The notes under the pieces were generated by a model. That model saw only the letters and a program-made list of their open reading frames with translations, was not told the DNA's origin and made no database searches. A DNA stretch of 64,000 bases. Source: an uncultured Oscillospiraceae bacterium (GTDB taxonomy: Bacteria > Bacillota > Clostridia > Oscillospirales > Oscillospiraceae). The DNA lies in the NCBI GenBank assembly GCA_950075865.1, contig CATMVA010000001.1, forward strand, positions 62,001 through 126,000. Reading direction: 5' to 3'. Of this stretch, positions 27,477 through 34,971 are shown piece by piece; the stretch's first letter is position 1; each line of letters begins with the position of its first letter. The position numbers and the translations under genes were made by a program.

Positions 27477-28393
27477 GTAAAATTGATGAAGCAAAAGAAA
27501 TCTTAAATGCCTTGCAAGTCCCGGCAAAGCAGCAAAATGCTATGTGCTGTTGTGTTTTGCTGACGATGGCAGGACTCTTAGAGGAAACTTCATGGCAAGA
27601 TGCAACCAACGAATGGATTCGTATTCACGATGTAATTGCTTTTGCCAATAACAATTATGGGACTACTTATGCGGAAAATAGTCGAGAGACATTCCGTAAA
27701 CAGGCTATGCATCATTTTAGAAATGCAGCTTTTATTGAGGATAATGGCAAGGCTACCAATAGTCCGAATTATCGCTATCGGCTGACAGATGAAATGCTGA
27801 AGTTGATACAGAGCTTTGGTACAGATTGGTGGGAAACCAAGCTTGCTTCTTTTCAAACTAATCACGAAACGCTTGTTCAGCTATATGCTTCTAAGCGTGT
27901 CAGACGCAAAATGCCAGTGAAGATCAACGGTGAAGATTTCACTTTTTCTCCAGGAGAGCATAATCAACTTCAAAAAGCAATTATCGAGGAATTTGCACCA
28001 CGCTTTGCTCCAAATTCGGAATGCCTCTATGTTGGCGATACCATCGAAAAAGATTTGGTAAAGAACGAGGACAGGCTTCGTGAACTCGGATTTACTATTA
28101 CATTACATGACAAGATGCCAGATGTAGTCCTCTACTCAGAGGAAAAGAACTGGCTGTACTTTATAGAGTCGGTAACATCTGTTGGGCCGATGGAGCCGAA
28201 ACGCATCAAAGAGATCGAAGAAATGACCACCGGCGTAACTGCAGGGAAAATCTATGTTACAGCTTTTCTGGATTTCAAGACATTCAAGAAGTTTTCTGAG
28301 ACACTTGCTTGGGAAACAGAAGTTTGGATTGCTGATATGCCGGATCATATGATCCATTTGAATGGGGATAAGTTCTTGGGACCAAGAAAGTAA
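27473..28393 (+). CDS. Type II restriction endonuclease, BsuBI/PstI family
   Basis: 306 residues starting with the ATGA overlap of the methyltransferase stop. The C-terminal half carries the family signature: YVGDTIEKDLVKNEDRL, KMPDVVLYSEEKNWLYFIES and SVGPMEPKRIKEIEE. The N-terminal half is helical and probably recognises DNA. The prototype enzymes cut CTGCAG. That hexamer occurs in this window, even within this gene near 28236, so the host depends on the methyltransferase if specificity is the same. Confidence 0.9.
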   Translation: MSKIDEAKEILNALQVPAKQQNAMCCCVLLTMAGLLEETSWQDATNEWIRIHDVIAFANNNYGTTYAENSRETFRKQAMHHFRNAAFIEDNGKATNSPNYRYRLTDEMLKLIQSFGTDWWETKLASFQTNHETLVQLYASKRVRRKMPVKINGEDFTFSPGEHNQLQKAIIEEFAPRFAPNSECLYVGDTIEKDLVKNEDRLRELGFTITLHDKMPDVVLYSEEKNWLYFIESVTSVGPMEPKRIKEIEEMTTGVTAGKIYVTAFLDFKTFKKFSETLAWETEVWIADMPDHMIHLNGDKFLGPRK

Positions 28394-28447
28394 TGCTTAA
28401 TGGATAAATGAAGTTGATTTTTCTACAAATTCCGAAGGAGGGATATT

Positions 28448-31150
28448 GTGAATACCAAAATAGAGGTCTGTATCAAAGAAGAAGAGACAACAACCTGTAA
28501 AGGCGGTATCCTCGAAAAATTGGTTGCTCAAGTCTTAACATGTCAGCAGTACGAAGTAACTCAAACAGTTCGAGTTACTGGAATTGAAATAGATGTACTT
28601 GCACAACATAAGTTCACAGGGCAAACTATCTTAGTAGAATGTAAAGCATGGGATAGTGCATTGCCTGCGGATGTTATAACAAAACTGCTGGGAAATGGTT
28701 TGTTAAAGGGAATAAAAACATGTTGGTTAGTTACAACAGGTGGATTGTCTAAAGACGCCGAAGGCATACGAATTGAGTGGGAAAATGCAAAGCGAGAAGG
28801 CCTGGTTTTCTTCACTCAAAACAGAATTATCGACTTGTTAACTGATTCACATTTGATCAAATCAGTTGATATCATCTGTGAGCCATTAAAAGATCGATTT
28901 ACAATGGGAAGCGAAGCACTGCTCATGCTGACATCCGAAGGAATGTATTGGATTGTTCCTGTTACAGATTCAGAAGTGGGGCTTTCGTCATCGGTGCTTG
29001 CATTTGATGCAACAACGGGCCGACGCATTGTGTCTACAGATCAATTAAATGAGCTCAAAACTCGAAAAAATAGTTTTAGCAGTTTTCAATGGCTTGGCGA
29101 GGAACCTGTTGACACTAAAATTTCAGAAGTATTAATGGAAGAATACAACAATATTGTCCCTGTCATCAGTGGAGATGACTGGACAGACTACCGTCCTGCC
29201 AGACCAGAAGATTTCGTGGGTCGTAAAAAAATTCTTTCTAATATTTTCGAATTTTGGGAAAATGTTAATGGAGGAAGCTCAAATACCCGATTGTTCTCAA
29301 TTAAAGCTCCTTCAGGCATGGGAAAAAGTTCTGTTGTTCTGAAGGCTGTTTCCATAGCTTCAAGTAACAGAAAGTACAGCAAAAAATTTTTTGTTTTTGC
29401 TGTAGATGTACGGACTGCCGTTTCTTCCAGATATGCAGAAATGGCATTGAAAGCATGCTTTGATTCGGCTGACGAACATGGATTTACAGATGTTACACAA
29501 CGCAATGTGACTTCTACGACTATCAATCAATTTCTTCATAATGAATCCATCCAGAAAACCCTGTCTTATTTGAAAGAACAGGGAAAAACAATGGTAATTA
29601 TTTTTGACCAGTTTGAGGAACTGTTTTCGAAAAAAGAACTGTATCCTCTCTTTGACAGCGTGAAAAGTTTATGTAACGAAGTAGATGCACTACAGGGGCA
29701 GTTGGTCTTGGGGTTTGCATGGAAAACAGATTTAACGATTCCCGTAGAGCATCCAGCGTACTATTTGTGGTCTAATCTTGCGGATAGACGAAAAGAATTT
29801 GAATTACAGCAGTTTAAACCTTCAGAAATAAAGAGTGCTATTGGTTTGTTTGGAAAACAGCTGCAAGAACCAGTGAATCCTATCTTGGCAAATTATCTTA
29901 CAAAACAGTGCCAAGGCTATCCTTGGCTATTGAAGAAATTGTGTATTCATGTGTTTAAGTTAATTCATGAAGGAAGTAGCCAAGAATATGTTATTGGTCA
30001 AAGATTGAATATTGTGGATTTGTTTGAACGCGATATTTCTGAGCTGACCCCTGATCAACATGCCTGCGTTCTTGAAATTGCAAAAACTTCTCCTGCTGAC
30101 TATTTTGCCATTGCAGAAACCTATGGAAGTGATATGGTGCAGGCACTAATCAATGCGCGGGTTGTCATCAGAAGAGCTTCGAAATTGACACTGTACTGGG
30201 ATATTTTCAGGGATTATGTTTTGAACCATGTAACGCCGGAATTATTGTTAGATTATATACCGCAGTTGCAGTTTGGCTCGGATATAAGAGCTTTTACATG
30301 TTTGTTAGAACATGGGGATATGACATCAGCAGAACTGAGCAAACAGTTGTCTGTTAGCCCTGCTACTGTGGATAACATAATGATCGATGCTGTGATGTTT
30401 GGTGTTGCACAGAAAAACAATAACACTATTCATCTCATACCGGAATCAAAAGAAGATTTAGTTTTACAATTACAGACATTGTTCAAAAAGCATGTAATTT
30501 ATAGCGAGCTAAAACAGCGTGGTGTAGAATCGTTCGACTATGTCTATTTTCAGAAAATCTTTCAATCCAGTTATAATGATGTCAATATCAAAGAAAAGAC
30601 AAAAGAAATGTATTGCAGTAAATTATATGGCTGGTTACTTCGTTTGGGCCTACTTGAAGAGGTCAAAGGTCATGTGACTATTGCCAGTACTGCAAATCCC
30701 AAGACAGTTTTGTTGAACACCCAGAGAACTCCACGGAGAGGTAAATATCAATGGGGAAATAGCAATCTATTTTGGGGACAAAGCTCTCCTGATAAAGTCA
30801 TTGACGCATATGATCGGATTGCATCTGAAAGCATTGGCTATGAAGCTTTAAAGTCACAAGGATATAGAAATGCAATTGAGGCTTTAGTTGCTGCTGGGGC
30901 AATCACGAAAAACGGTGATGCTTTTGTTATCAGATGTAATCTTGAGCAGGTATTTAAAAATATTAAGGAAACTGAAACAATTAAGTTTGCACAAAAGACA
31001 ATGGCAGAGCATCCCGAAATCAAAAGCGAGAGTATGGGTATATTGCTTGAAGAGCAATTCTCTAGAAAATGGACACCGGCATCGCAGAAGCGTTATGGCA
31101 ATGCAATAATTAGATGGGTTAAATACTTGAATAACCTAACAAAAACATAG
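28448..31150 (+). CDS. Mrr-like nuclease fused to a STAND-type ATPase, candidate antiviral protein
   Basis: 900 residues from GTG 28448 (GAAGGAGGG upstream). Residues 18-130 form a PD-(D/E)XK domain of the Mrr type: Asp49 in GIEIDV and Glu64/Lys66 in LVECKAW. A linker leads to an ATPase with RPEDFVGRKK (about 252), Walker A APSGMGKSS (287-295) and Walker B MVIIFDQFEEL (382-392). The C-terminal 300 residues contain winged-helix segments (SAELSKQLSVSPATVDNIM) and no visible TPR repeats. Nuclease-STAND fusions act in antiviral STAND (Avs) defence, and the restriction genes next door fit a defence role. It is much shorter than typical Avs proteins, so its trigger is unknown. Confidence 0.8.
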   Translation: MNTKIEVCIKEEETTTCKGGILEKLVAQVLTCQQYEVTQTVRVTGIEIDVLAQHKFTGQTILVECKAWDSALPADVITKLLGNGLLKGIKTCWLVTTGGLSKDAEGIRIEWENAKREGLVFFTQNRIIDLLTDSHLIKSVDIICEPLKDRFTMGSEALLMLTSEGMYWIVPVTDSEVGLSSSVLAFDATTGRRIVSTDQLNELKTRKNSFSSFQWLGEEPVDTKISEVLMEEYNNIVPVISGDDWTDYRPARPEDFVGRKKILSNIFEFWENVNGGSSNTRLFSIKAPSGMGKSSVVLKAVSIASSNRKYSKKFFVFAVDVRTAVSSRYAEMALKACFDSADEHGFTDVTQRNVTSTTINQFLHNESIQKTLSYLKEQGKTMVIIFDQFEELFSKKELYPLFDSVKSLCNEVDALQGQLVLGFAWKTDLTIPVEHPAYYLWSNLADRRKEFELQQFKPSEIKSAIGLFGKQLQEPVNPILANYLTKQCQGYPWLLKKLCIHVFKLIHEGSSQEYVIGQRLNIVDLFERDISELTPDQHACVLEIAKTSPADYFAIAETYGSDMVQALINARVVIRRASKLTLYWDIFRDYVLNHVTPELLLDYIPQLQFGSDIRAFTCLLEHGDMTSAELSKQLSVSPATVDNIMIDAVMFGVAQKNNNTIHLIPESKEDLVLQLQTLFKKHVIYSELKQRGVESFDYVYFQKIFQSSYNDVNIKEKTKEMYCSKLYGWLLRLGLLEEVKGHVTIASTANPKTVLLNTQRTPRRGKYQWGNSNLFWGQSSPDKVIDAYDRIASESIGYEALKSQGYRNAIEALVAAGAITKNGDAFVIRCNLEQVFKNIKETETIKFAQKTMAEHPEIKSESMGILLEEQFSRKWTPASQKRYGNAIIRWVKYLNNLTKT

Positions 31151-31203
31151 GCAGGTTATTGGCTTCAGGACTAAACATCGGGGACAAAATTCAGGATGAT
31201 CTC

Positions 31204-31221
31204 TGGCAACACTCTGGCAAC
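31204..31221 (+). promoter_or_regulatory. Candidate integrase arm-type sites, right end
   Basis: TGGCAAC at 31204-31210 and 31215-31221, again 11 bp apart and in the same orientation as the left pair. Confidence 0.6.
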
Positions 31222-31322
31222 AAAAAATCAGATAGCCTCTACTATCTGAATAATGAAAAGAATACCAATACTCTGAGCGAAATCTTATAAGCAAATCTGT
31301 TTAGAAAACATCTAACAGGAGC

Positions 31323-31332
31323 GAGTGGGAAT
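31323..31332 (+). repeat. attR core of the guaA island
   Basis: GAGTGGGAAT followed by AA, so the uninterrupted guaA would have ended GAG TGG GAA TAA here. Chromosomal sequence resumes after it. Confidence 0.85.
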
Positions 31333-31343
31333 AAAATAGAAAC

Positions 31344-31385
31344 GGTCCTTTACCGGGAAGCGTGCGGTGAAGGGCCTTTTTATTA
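31344..31385 (+). terminator. Displaced native terminator of guaA
   Basis: GGTCCTTTACCG (31344-31355) pairs with CGGTGAAGGGCC (31365-31376), followed by TTTTTATT. It begins 12 bp after attR, at the distance expected of the original guaA terminator. Confidence 0.8.
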
Positions 31386-31414
31386 TGGACAGTGGCTGGG
31401 ATCTATGCTATACT
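31386..31414 (+). promoter_or_regulatory. Promoter for the leader ORF and GNAT gene
   Basis: TGGACA (31386-31391) and TATACT (31409-31414) with a 17-bp spacer, starting right after the guaA terminator. Confidence 0.7.
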
Positions 31415-31462
31415 CGGATGCGGTGGGGGTACCAAAAAACATAAAAAGAAAGGAAGACTGAC

Positions 31463-31504
31463 ATGAAAGGTCTGAATAGGCGTTTGCGGAGGGCTGACGC
31501 CTGA
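31463..31504 (+). CDS. 13-residue leader peptide upstream of the acetyltransferase gene
   Basis: ATG 31463 is preceded by AAAGGAAG and encodes MKGLNRRLRRADA, stopping at TGA 31502. The peptide contains Arg-Leu-Arg, the +X+ motif known to stall ribosomes with macrolides in ErmD-type leaders. Codons 7-11 form the first arm of a hairpin that competes with one covering the next ribosome site. A regulatory role is inferred. Confidence 0.55.
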   Translation: MKGLNRRLRRADA

Positions 31505-31534
31505 TAAAACCGCCCTCCAAACATATTTTGGAGG
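31482..31534 (+). promoter_or_regulatory. Three-arm translational attenuator before the GNAT gene
   Basis: Arm 1 (31482-31494, GTTTGCGGAGGGC) can pair with arm 2 (31512-31522, GCCCTCCAAAC). Arm 2 bases 31514-31521 (CCTCCAAA) can instead pair with 31527-31534 (TTTGGAGG), which contains the GNAT ribosome site. The two structures exclude each other. Confidence 0.6.
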
Positions 31535-31545
31535 AATCATTCCCT

Positions 31546-32748
31546 ATGCAAATCAAGTACAAAAATGTGACCCTGCGGGATATGCGGGAGAGCGATATCG
31601 ATGACGAGATCCGATGGAGCACCGTGGAGACCCAATGGTCCTTATGGGACGCGCCCTGGGAGATGGAGGAAGAGCTGGCGAACTTCGATCCCGAGGCGCA
31701 TCGGAAAAAGGAGTTGGAGTGGCTGTCCAAGCCCAGGCCGGACCACCGGCTGAGCCTGGAGATTGAAACCGCGGACGGGGTACACATCGGCAGCGTATCC
31801 TCGTACTGTATCGACGACGAGCTGGAATGGCAAGGACAGATCCCCGGGGATGTGGACCGAAAGACCCTGCGCTGGGCGGTGGGCATCGACATTGAGGACT
31901 CTGCTTACTGGTCGGGCGGCTGGGGGACCCAGGCCTTGACTGCCTATCTTCTGTATCATCTGTCGGAGGGGTATACCAGGCTCTACACCCAGACATGGTC
32001 GGGAAATCTGCGTATGGTCGGTCTGGCCGAAAAGCTGGGATTTCGGGAATGCCGCCGGAAAGTAGGATTCCGGCAAGTACGGGGAGAACTCTATGACAGT
32101 ATGACCTTTCAGTTGGACCGGGATACCTTTGAGGCCTATCTGGCCTCCGTGGGCGGGGAACTGCAGGTCCTGAGGTCGCCAGCGTTGGAGCTGTATATTC
32201 CTCAGGAGAAGGATATGTGGTTTGCCCGGCAGATGTACGAGGACCGGGATACCATGGCCTATAATGCGGGGTGGCCGATCTCTTATTCCGGTTATCACCC
32301 GGATACCGGCTGTATTGATTTTCCGGAAAACCGATGGGCTGACAAAATAAAGCGCTTTACAGCTGATGGAGCAGACAGCTTTTACGCCTTTGTGCGGGAG
32401 ACGGAGACAGGGACGTTCGTTGGGGAGGTCAATTTTCAACATACGGCATCCAAGAAGTGGCATGACATGGGCGTTGTGCTGTACGCACCCTTTCGGGGGA
32501 AGGGATATGGCGGCCCGGTGCTGGAGTTGCTCCTGCGTCAGGCGTTTCTGAAGCGGGGTGTGGAGAGGCTGCACAACAGCTTTGAGGCAGAACGGGACTC
32601 CGCCCTTGCCATTCATCGGCGGGCCGGCTTCCGGCAGGTGGGAACCAGTCAGTGGACCCGCTTTGGAGAACCTGTGACCCTGTTGGAGTTGGAGTTGACG
32701 CGAGAGGAGTATCTGGCCCAACGGCGGAAAGACAACGCCCTGTCATGA
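31546..32748 (+). CDS. Tandem-domain GNAT acetyltransferase
   Basis: 400 residues from ATG 31546, twelve bases after GGAGG; an upstream in-frame TTG (31528) lies inside the ribosome site. Two GNAT domains are visible. The first (about 1-190) has SGGWGTQALTAYLLYHL and NLRMVGLAEKLGFRE. The second (about 200-385) has APFRGKGYGGPVLELLL and DSALAIHRRAGFRQ, each an acetyl-CoA binding loop plus the typical N-x-x-x-x-x-x-GF ending. The substrate is unknown. Leader-controlled expression suggests antibiotic or ribosome-linked regulation, but this is inference. Confidence 0.85.
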   Translation: MQIKYKNVTLRDMRESDIDDEIRWSTVETQWSLWDAPWEMEEELANFDPEAHRKKELEWLSKPRPDHRLSLEIETADGVHIGSVSSYCIDDELEWQGQIPGDVDRKTLRWAVGIDIEDSAYWSGGWGTQALTAYLLYHLSEGYTRLYTQTWSGNLRMVGLAEKLGFRECRRKVGFRQVRGELYDSMTFQLDRDTFEAYLASVGGELQVLRSPALELYIPQEKDMWFARQMYEDRDTMAYNAGWPISYSGYHPDTGCIDFPENRWADKIKRFTADGADSFYAFVRETETGTFVGEVNFQHTASKKWHDMGVVLYAPFRGKGYGGPVLELLLRQAFLKRGVERLHNSFEAERDSALAIHRRAGFRQVGTSQWTRFGEPVTLLELELTREEYLAQRRKDNALS

Positions 32749-32840
32749 GGGATCTCCGTCCCAAAATGCTTAAAAAGAGCGAAAGCGTTTGACTTTTCCT
32801 TGCCATTTGGAACAAACTTCTCCGTAAGGCCAAAAAAGCC

Positions 32841-32869
32841 TTGACAAGAGAGTGGAAAAATTTTATACT
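32841..32869 (+). promoter_or_regulatory. Strong sigma-A promoter for glnA
   Basis: Perfect TTGACA (32841-32846) and TATACT (32864-32869) with a 17-bp spacer. The predicted transcript start is near 32876, at the first base of the leader hairpin. Confidence 0.85.
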
Positions 32870-32875
32870 CAATTT

Positions 32876-32928
32876 GTCGTGGAGAACGAAGGCGTTCCGA
32901 CCCGGTGGGGCGGAGCGCCTTCATTTTT
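32876..32928 (+). promoter_or_regulatory. glnA leader with competing terminator and antiterminator hairpins
   Basis: The terminator pairs GAAGGCGTTCCG (32888-32899) with CGGAGCGCCTTC (32911-32922), then has TTTTT. The alternative pairs GTCG (32876-32879) with CGAC (32898-32901) and GAAC (32884-32887) with GTTC (32894-32897), leaving the six-base loop GAAGGC. An ANTAR regulator, a class of RNA-binding antiterminators, is encoded just after glnA. Confidence 0.65.
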
Positions 32929-32951
32929 AGAAAAGGAAAGGGGAGCCCTAT

Positions 32952-34283
32952 ATGGCTTACACCAAGGAAGACATCATCCGAATCGTGAAGGAGCAGGACA
33001 TCGAGTTTGTCCGTATGCAGTTTACCGATATTTTCGGGCAGCTCAAGAATGTGGCCATTACGGCCTCTCAGATCGGGAAGGCGGTCAACAACGAGATCAT
33101 GCTGGACGGATCTTCCATTGAAGGTTTTGTCCGGATCAATGAGTCCGATCAGTATCTGTATCCCGATTTGGATTCCTTTACTATCTTCCCTTGGCGGCCA
33201 CAGCAGGGAAGAGTGGCCAGGCTGATCTGCGACGTCTATAACCCGGATGGGACTCCCTTTGTGGGCGATCCCAGAGGTGTTTTGAAGCGGGTGCTGGCTA
33301 AGGCCAAGGCCATGGGCTATGACGCCTTTAACGTGGGGCCAGAAGCTGAATTCTTCCTGTTCCAAACTGATGACGAGGGGAAGCCCACCACCAAGACCAA
33401 TGACGAGGCCGGCTACTTCGACCTTGGCCCATTGGATCACGGCGAGGGTACCCGTCGTGAGATCTGCCTGGCCCTTGAGCAGATGGATTTTGAGATCGAG
33501 GCCAGCCACCACGAGGTGGCGCAGGGCCAGCACGAGATCGATTTTAAGTATGCCGAGGCCCTGCGTACCGCCGACAACATCATGACCTTCAAGCTGGCCG
33601 TCAAGACCCTGGCCCAGAAAAACGGGCTTCACGCCACCTTTATGCCCAAGCCCATTTTCGGAATCAACGGTTCCGGGATGCACACCAACATGTCCCTATT
33701 CAAGGACGGAAAGAATGTTTTTGCCGATCCAAATGGGGAGAAGGGGCTCTCTAAGGAGTGTTATTCCTTTATTGCTGGCCTTCTCTATCATGTGAAGGGC
33801 TTTGCTGCAATCACCAATCCGCTGGTCAACTCTTACAAGCGGCTGGTGCCTGGATATGAAGCGCCCTGTTATCTGGCCTGGTCGGCGTCCAACCGCTCGG
33901 CGCTGATCCGGATCCCCGCCTCCCGTGGGTTAGGGACCCGGGTGGAACTCCGCTCTCCCGATCCCTGCTGCAACCCCTATCTGGCGCTGGCCGTGTGTCT
34001 GGCGGCCGGCCTGGATGGCATTGAGAAGGGAATGACCCCGCCGGCCGAGATCACCGAAAACATCTTCAAGATGGATGACGCTGCCCGTAAAGCCCATGGC
34101 ATTGACAGCCTGCCGGGCTCTTTGGAGGAGGCCATCCAGGCCATGAAGGGGGATCAGCTGGTGCTGGATACCCTAGGAGAGCACATCGCAGAAAACTACA
34201 TCGAGGGAAAGATGAAGGAATGGGACGAATACCGCACCCGAGTCAGCTCCTGGGAGCGGGAGAAGTACATCATCAATTACTGA
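32952..34283 (+). CDS. glnA: Glutamine synthetase, type I
   Basis: 443 residues from ATG 32952 with AAAGGAAAGGGGA upstream, the length of the GSI-alpha enzymes of Firmicutes. Landmarks are [16 protein letters not shown], the metal ligands in GPEAEFFLF, the [15 protein letters not shown] loop and the RIPASRG motif. It makes glutamine from glutamate, ammonia and ATP. I see no adenylylation-site insertion. It is probably regulated by the leader terminator and by the ANTAR protein 39 bp downstream. Confidence 0.97.
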   Translation: MAYTKEDIIRIVKEQDIEFVRMQFTDIFGQLKNVAITASQIGKAVNNEIMLDGSSIEGFVRINESDQYLYPDLDSFTIFPWRPQQGRVARLICDVYNPDGTPFVGDPRGVLKRVLAKAKAMGYDAFNVGPEAEFFLFQTDDEGKPTTKTNDEAGYFDLGPLDHGEGTRREICLALEQMDFEIEASHHEVAQGQHEIDFKYAEALRTADNIMTFKLAVKTLAQKNGLHATFMPKPIFGINGSGMHTNMSLFKDGKNVFADPNGEKGLSKECYSFIAGLLYHVKGFAAITNPLVNSYKRLVPGYEAPCYLAWSASNRSALIRIPASRGLGTRVELRSPDPCCNPYLALAVCLAAGLDGIEKGMTPPAEITENIFKMDDAARKAHGIDSLPGSLEEAIQAMKGDQLVLDTLGEHIAENYIEGKMKEWDEYRTRVSSWEREKYIINY

Positions 34284-34322
34284 TCGTATCCTTGAACTTC
34301 CCATGTCAGGAGGTGATCCGGG

Positions 34323-34862
34323 ATGGAGCAGGTGATCCTCGCCTTTGAGAGAGAGAAAAACGCCCGGCATATTCGGGATATCATAGAGAATGCCGGCTTG
34401 GCCGAATGTCTGATCTGCCATTCAGCCGCCGAAGTAAAGCGCTTGGCCAGCAGGCAGGGGATCCATGCGGTGGTCTGCGGGTATAAGCTGCCGGATGAGA
34501 CGGCTCAGAGCCTTGCGGATGACCTGCCGGAGACCTGCTCCATTCTGATCCTTGCCGTGCAGAGTATGCTGGATCTGATCGACAACAGGGAAGGGCTCTT
34601 TAAGCTTCCGGCTCCGGCTGCCAGAAATGACCTGATCTCTATGGTAGACAGGAGCCTATCAAGAAGGAGCCTGTTGGAGCGGTATATCCGCACTCAGCGT
34701 TCGATGGAAGAACTCAGTCTGATTGAGGAAGCCAAACGGTGGTTGATGTCAGAGCGGGGGATGAGCGAGGAGGAGGCCCATCGCTTTTTGCAGAAAAAGA
34801 GTATGGATACCGGGAAAAGGCTGCCCCAGACTGCACAAATGATTCTTGACGGTGCTTTTTGA
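34323..34862 (+). CDS. ANTAR-domain regulator with a degenerate receiver
   Basis: 179 residues from ATG 34323 (CAGGAGGTG upstream). The N-terminal 110 residues have a receiver-like pattern, but the phospho-acceptor position reads VVCGYKLPDE, so the Asp is missing. A coiled-coil linker leads to a C-terminal ANTAR domain (IEEAKRWLMSERGMSEEEA, residues about 130-175). ANTAR domains bind RNA hairpins and prevent termination. The link to glnA suggests nitrogen control of the leader at 32876, perhaps through protein contact rather than phosphorylation. Confidence 0.88.
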   Translation: MEQVILAFEREKNARHIRDIIENAGLAECLICHSAAEVKRLASRQGIHAVVCGYKLPDETAQSLADDLPETCSILILAVQSMLDLIDNREGLFKLPAPAARNDLISMVDRSLSRRSLLERYIRTQRSMEELSLIEEAKRWLMSERGMSEEEAHRFLQKKSMDTGKRLPQTAQMILDGAF

Positions 34863-34874
34863 GCTTGCTATAAT
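34846..34874 (+). promoter_or_regulatory. Promoter for the dapF-dapL operon
   Basis: TTGACG (34846-34851) and TATAAT (34869-34874) are 17 bp apart. The promoter overlaps the last codons of the ANTAR gene. Confidence 0.7.
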
Positions 34875-34878
34875 ATCA

Positions 34879-34949
34879 GAAAGGTCCGGGACCTTTCCGA
34901 TTGCAGACGCCACAGGGCGGCAGTCAAACGGGTTGACTGCCGCCTTTTC
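34879..34949 (+). terminator. Leader hairpin plus terminator before dapF
   Basis: A first hairpin, AAAGGTC (34880-34886) with GACCTTT (34890-34896), is followed by a terminator, GGCGGCAGTCAA (34916-34927) with TTGACTGCCGCC (34933-34944) and TTTT. It ends the glnA operon and, since it lies after the 34846 promoter, may attenuate dapF. No known riboswitch was recognised in the short space between. Confidence 0.7.
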
Positions 34950-34971
34950 ATGTAAAGGAGGCGCTTCATTT

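Larger units (their letters stand above)
21054..31332. mobile_element. 10.3-kb integrative island in the 3' end of guaA
   Basis: Direct copies of GAGTGGGAAT lie at 21054-21063 (inside guaA) and 31323-31332. Between them are Xre, Xis, tyrosine integrase, MobC-like, RepA-like and a small gene, a hairpin array and a restriction/STAND cargo. Pairs of TGGCAAC with 11-bp spacing occur near both ends. No relaxase or type IV secretion genes are present, so it is best described as an integrative mobilisable element that needs help in trans. Base composition shifts to strongly AT-rich from about 25680 to 31150, showing a separately acquired cargo. Confidence 0.9.

Noticed and set aside
26000-31150. Depletion of CTGCAG as evidence for restriction pressure
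   Set aside because: The hexamer occurs in the window, including near 28236 and 47642, so no depletion can be claimed without a proper count.
32876-32930. glnA leader as a classical glutamine riboswitch or T-box
   Set aside because: The leader is only about 75 nt, and I see neither the T-box UGGN bulge context nor a recognisable glutamine aptamer; competing hairpins explain it more simply.
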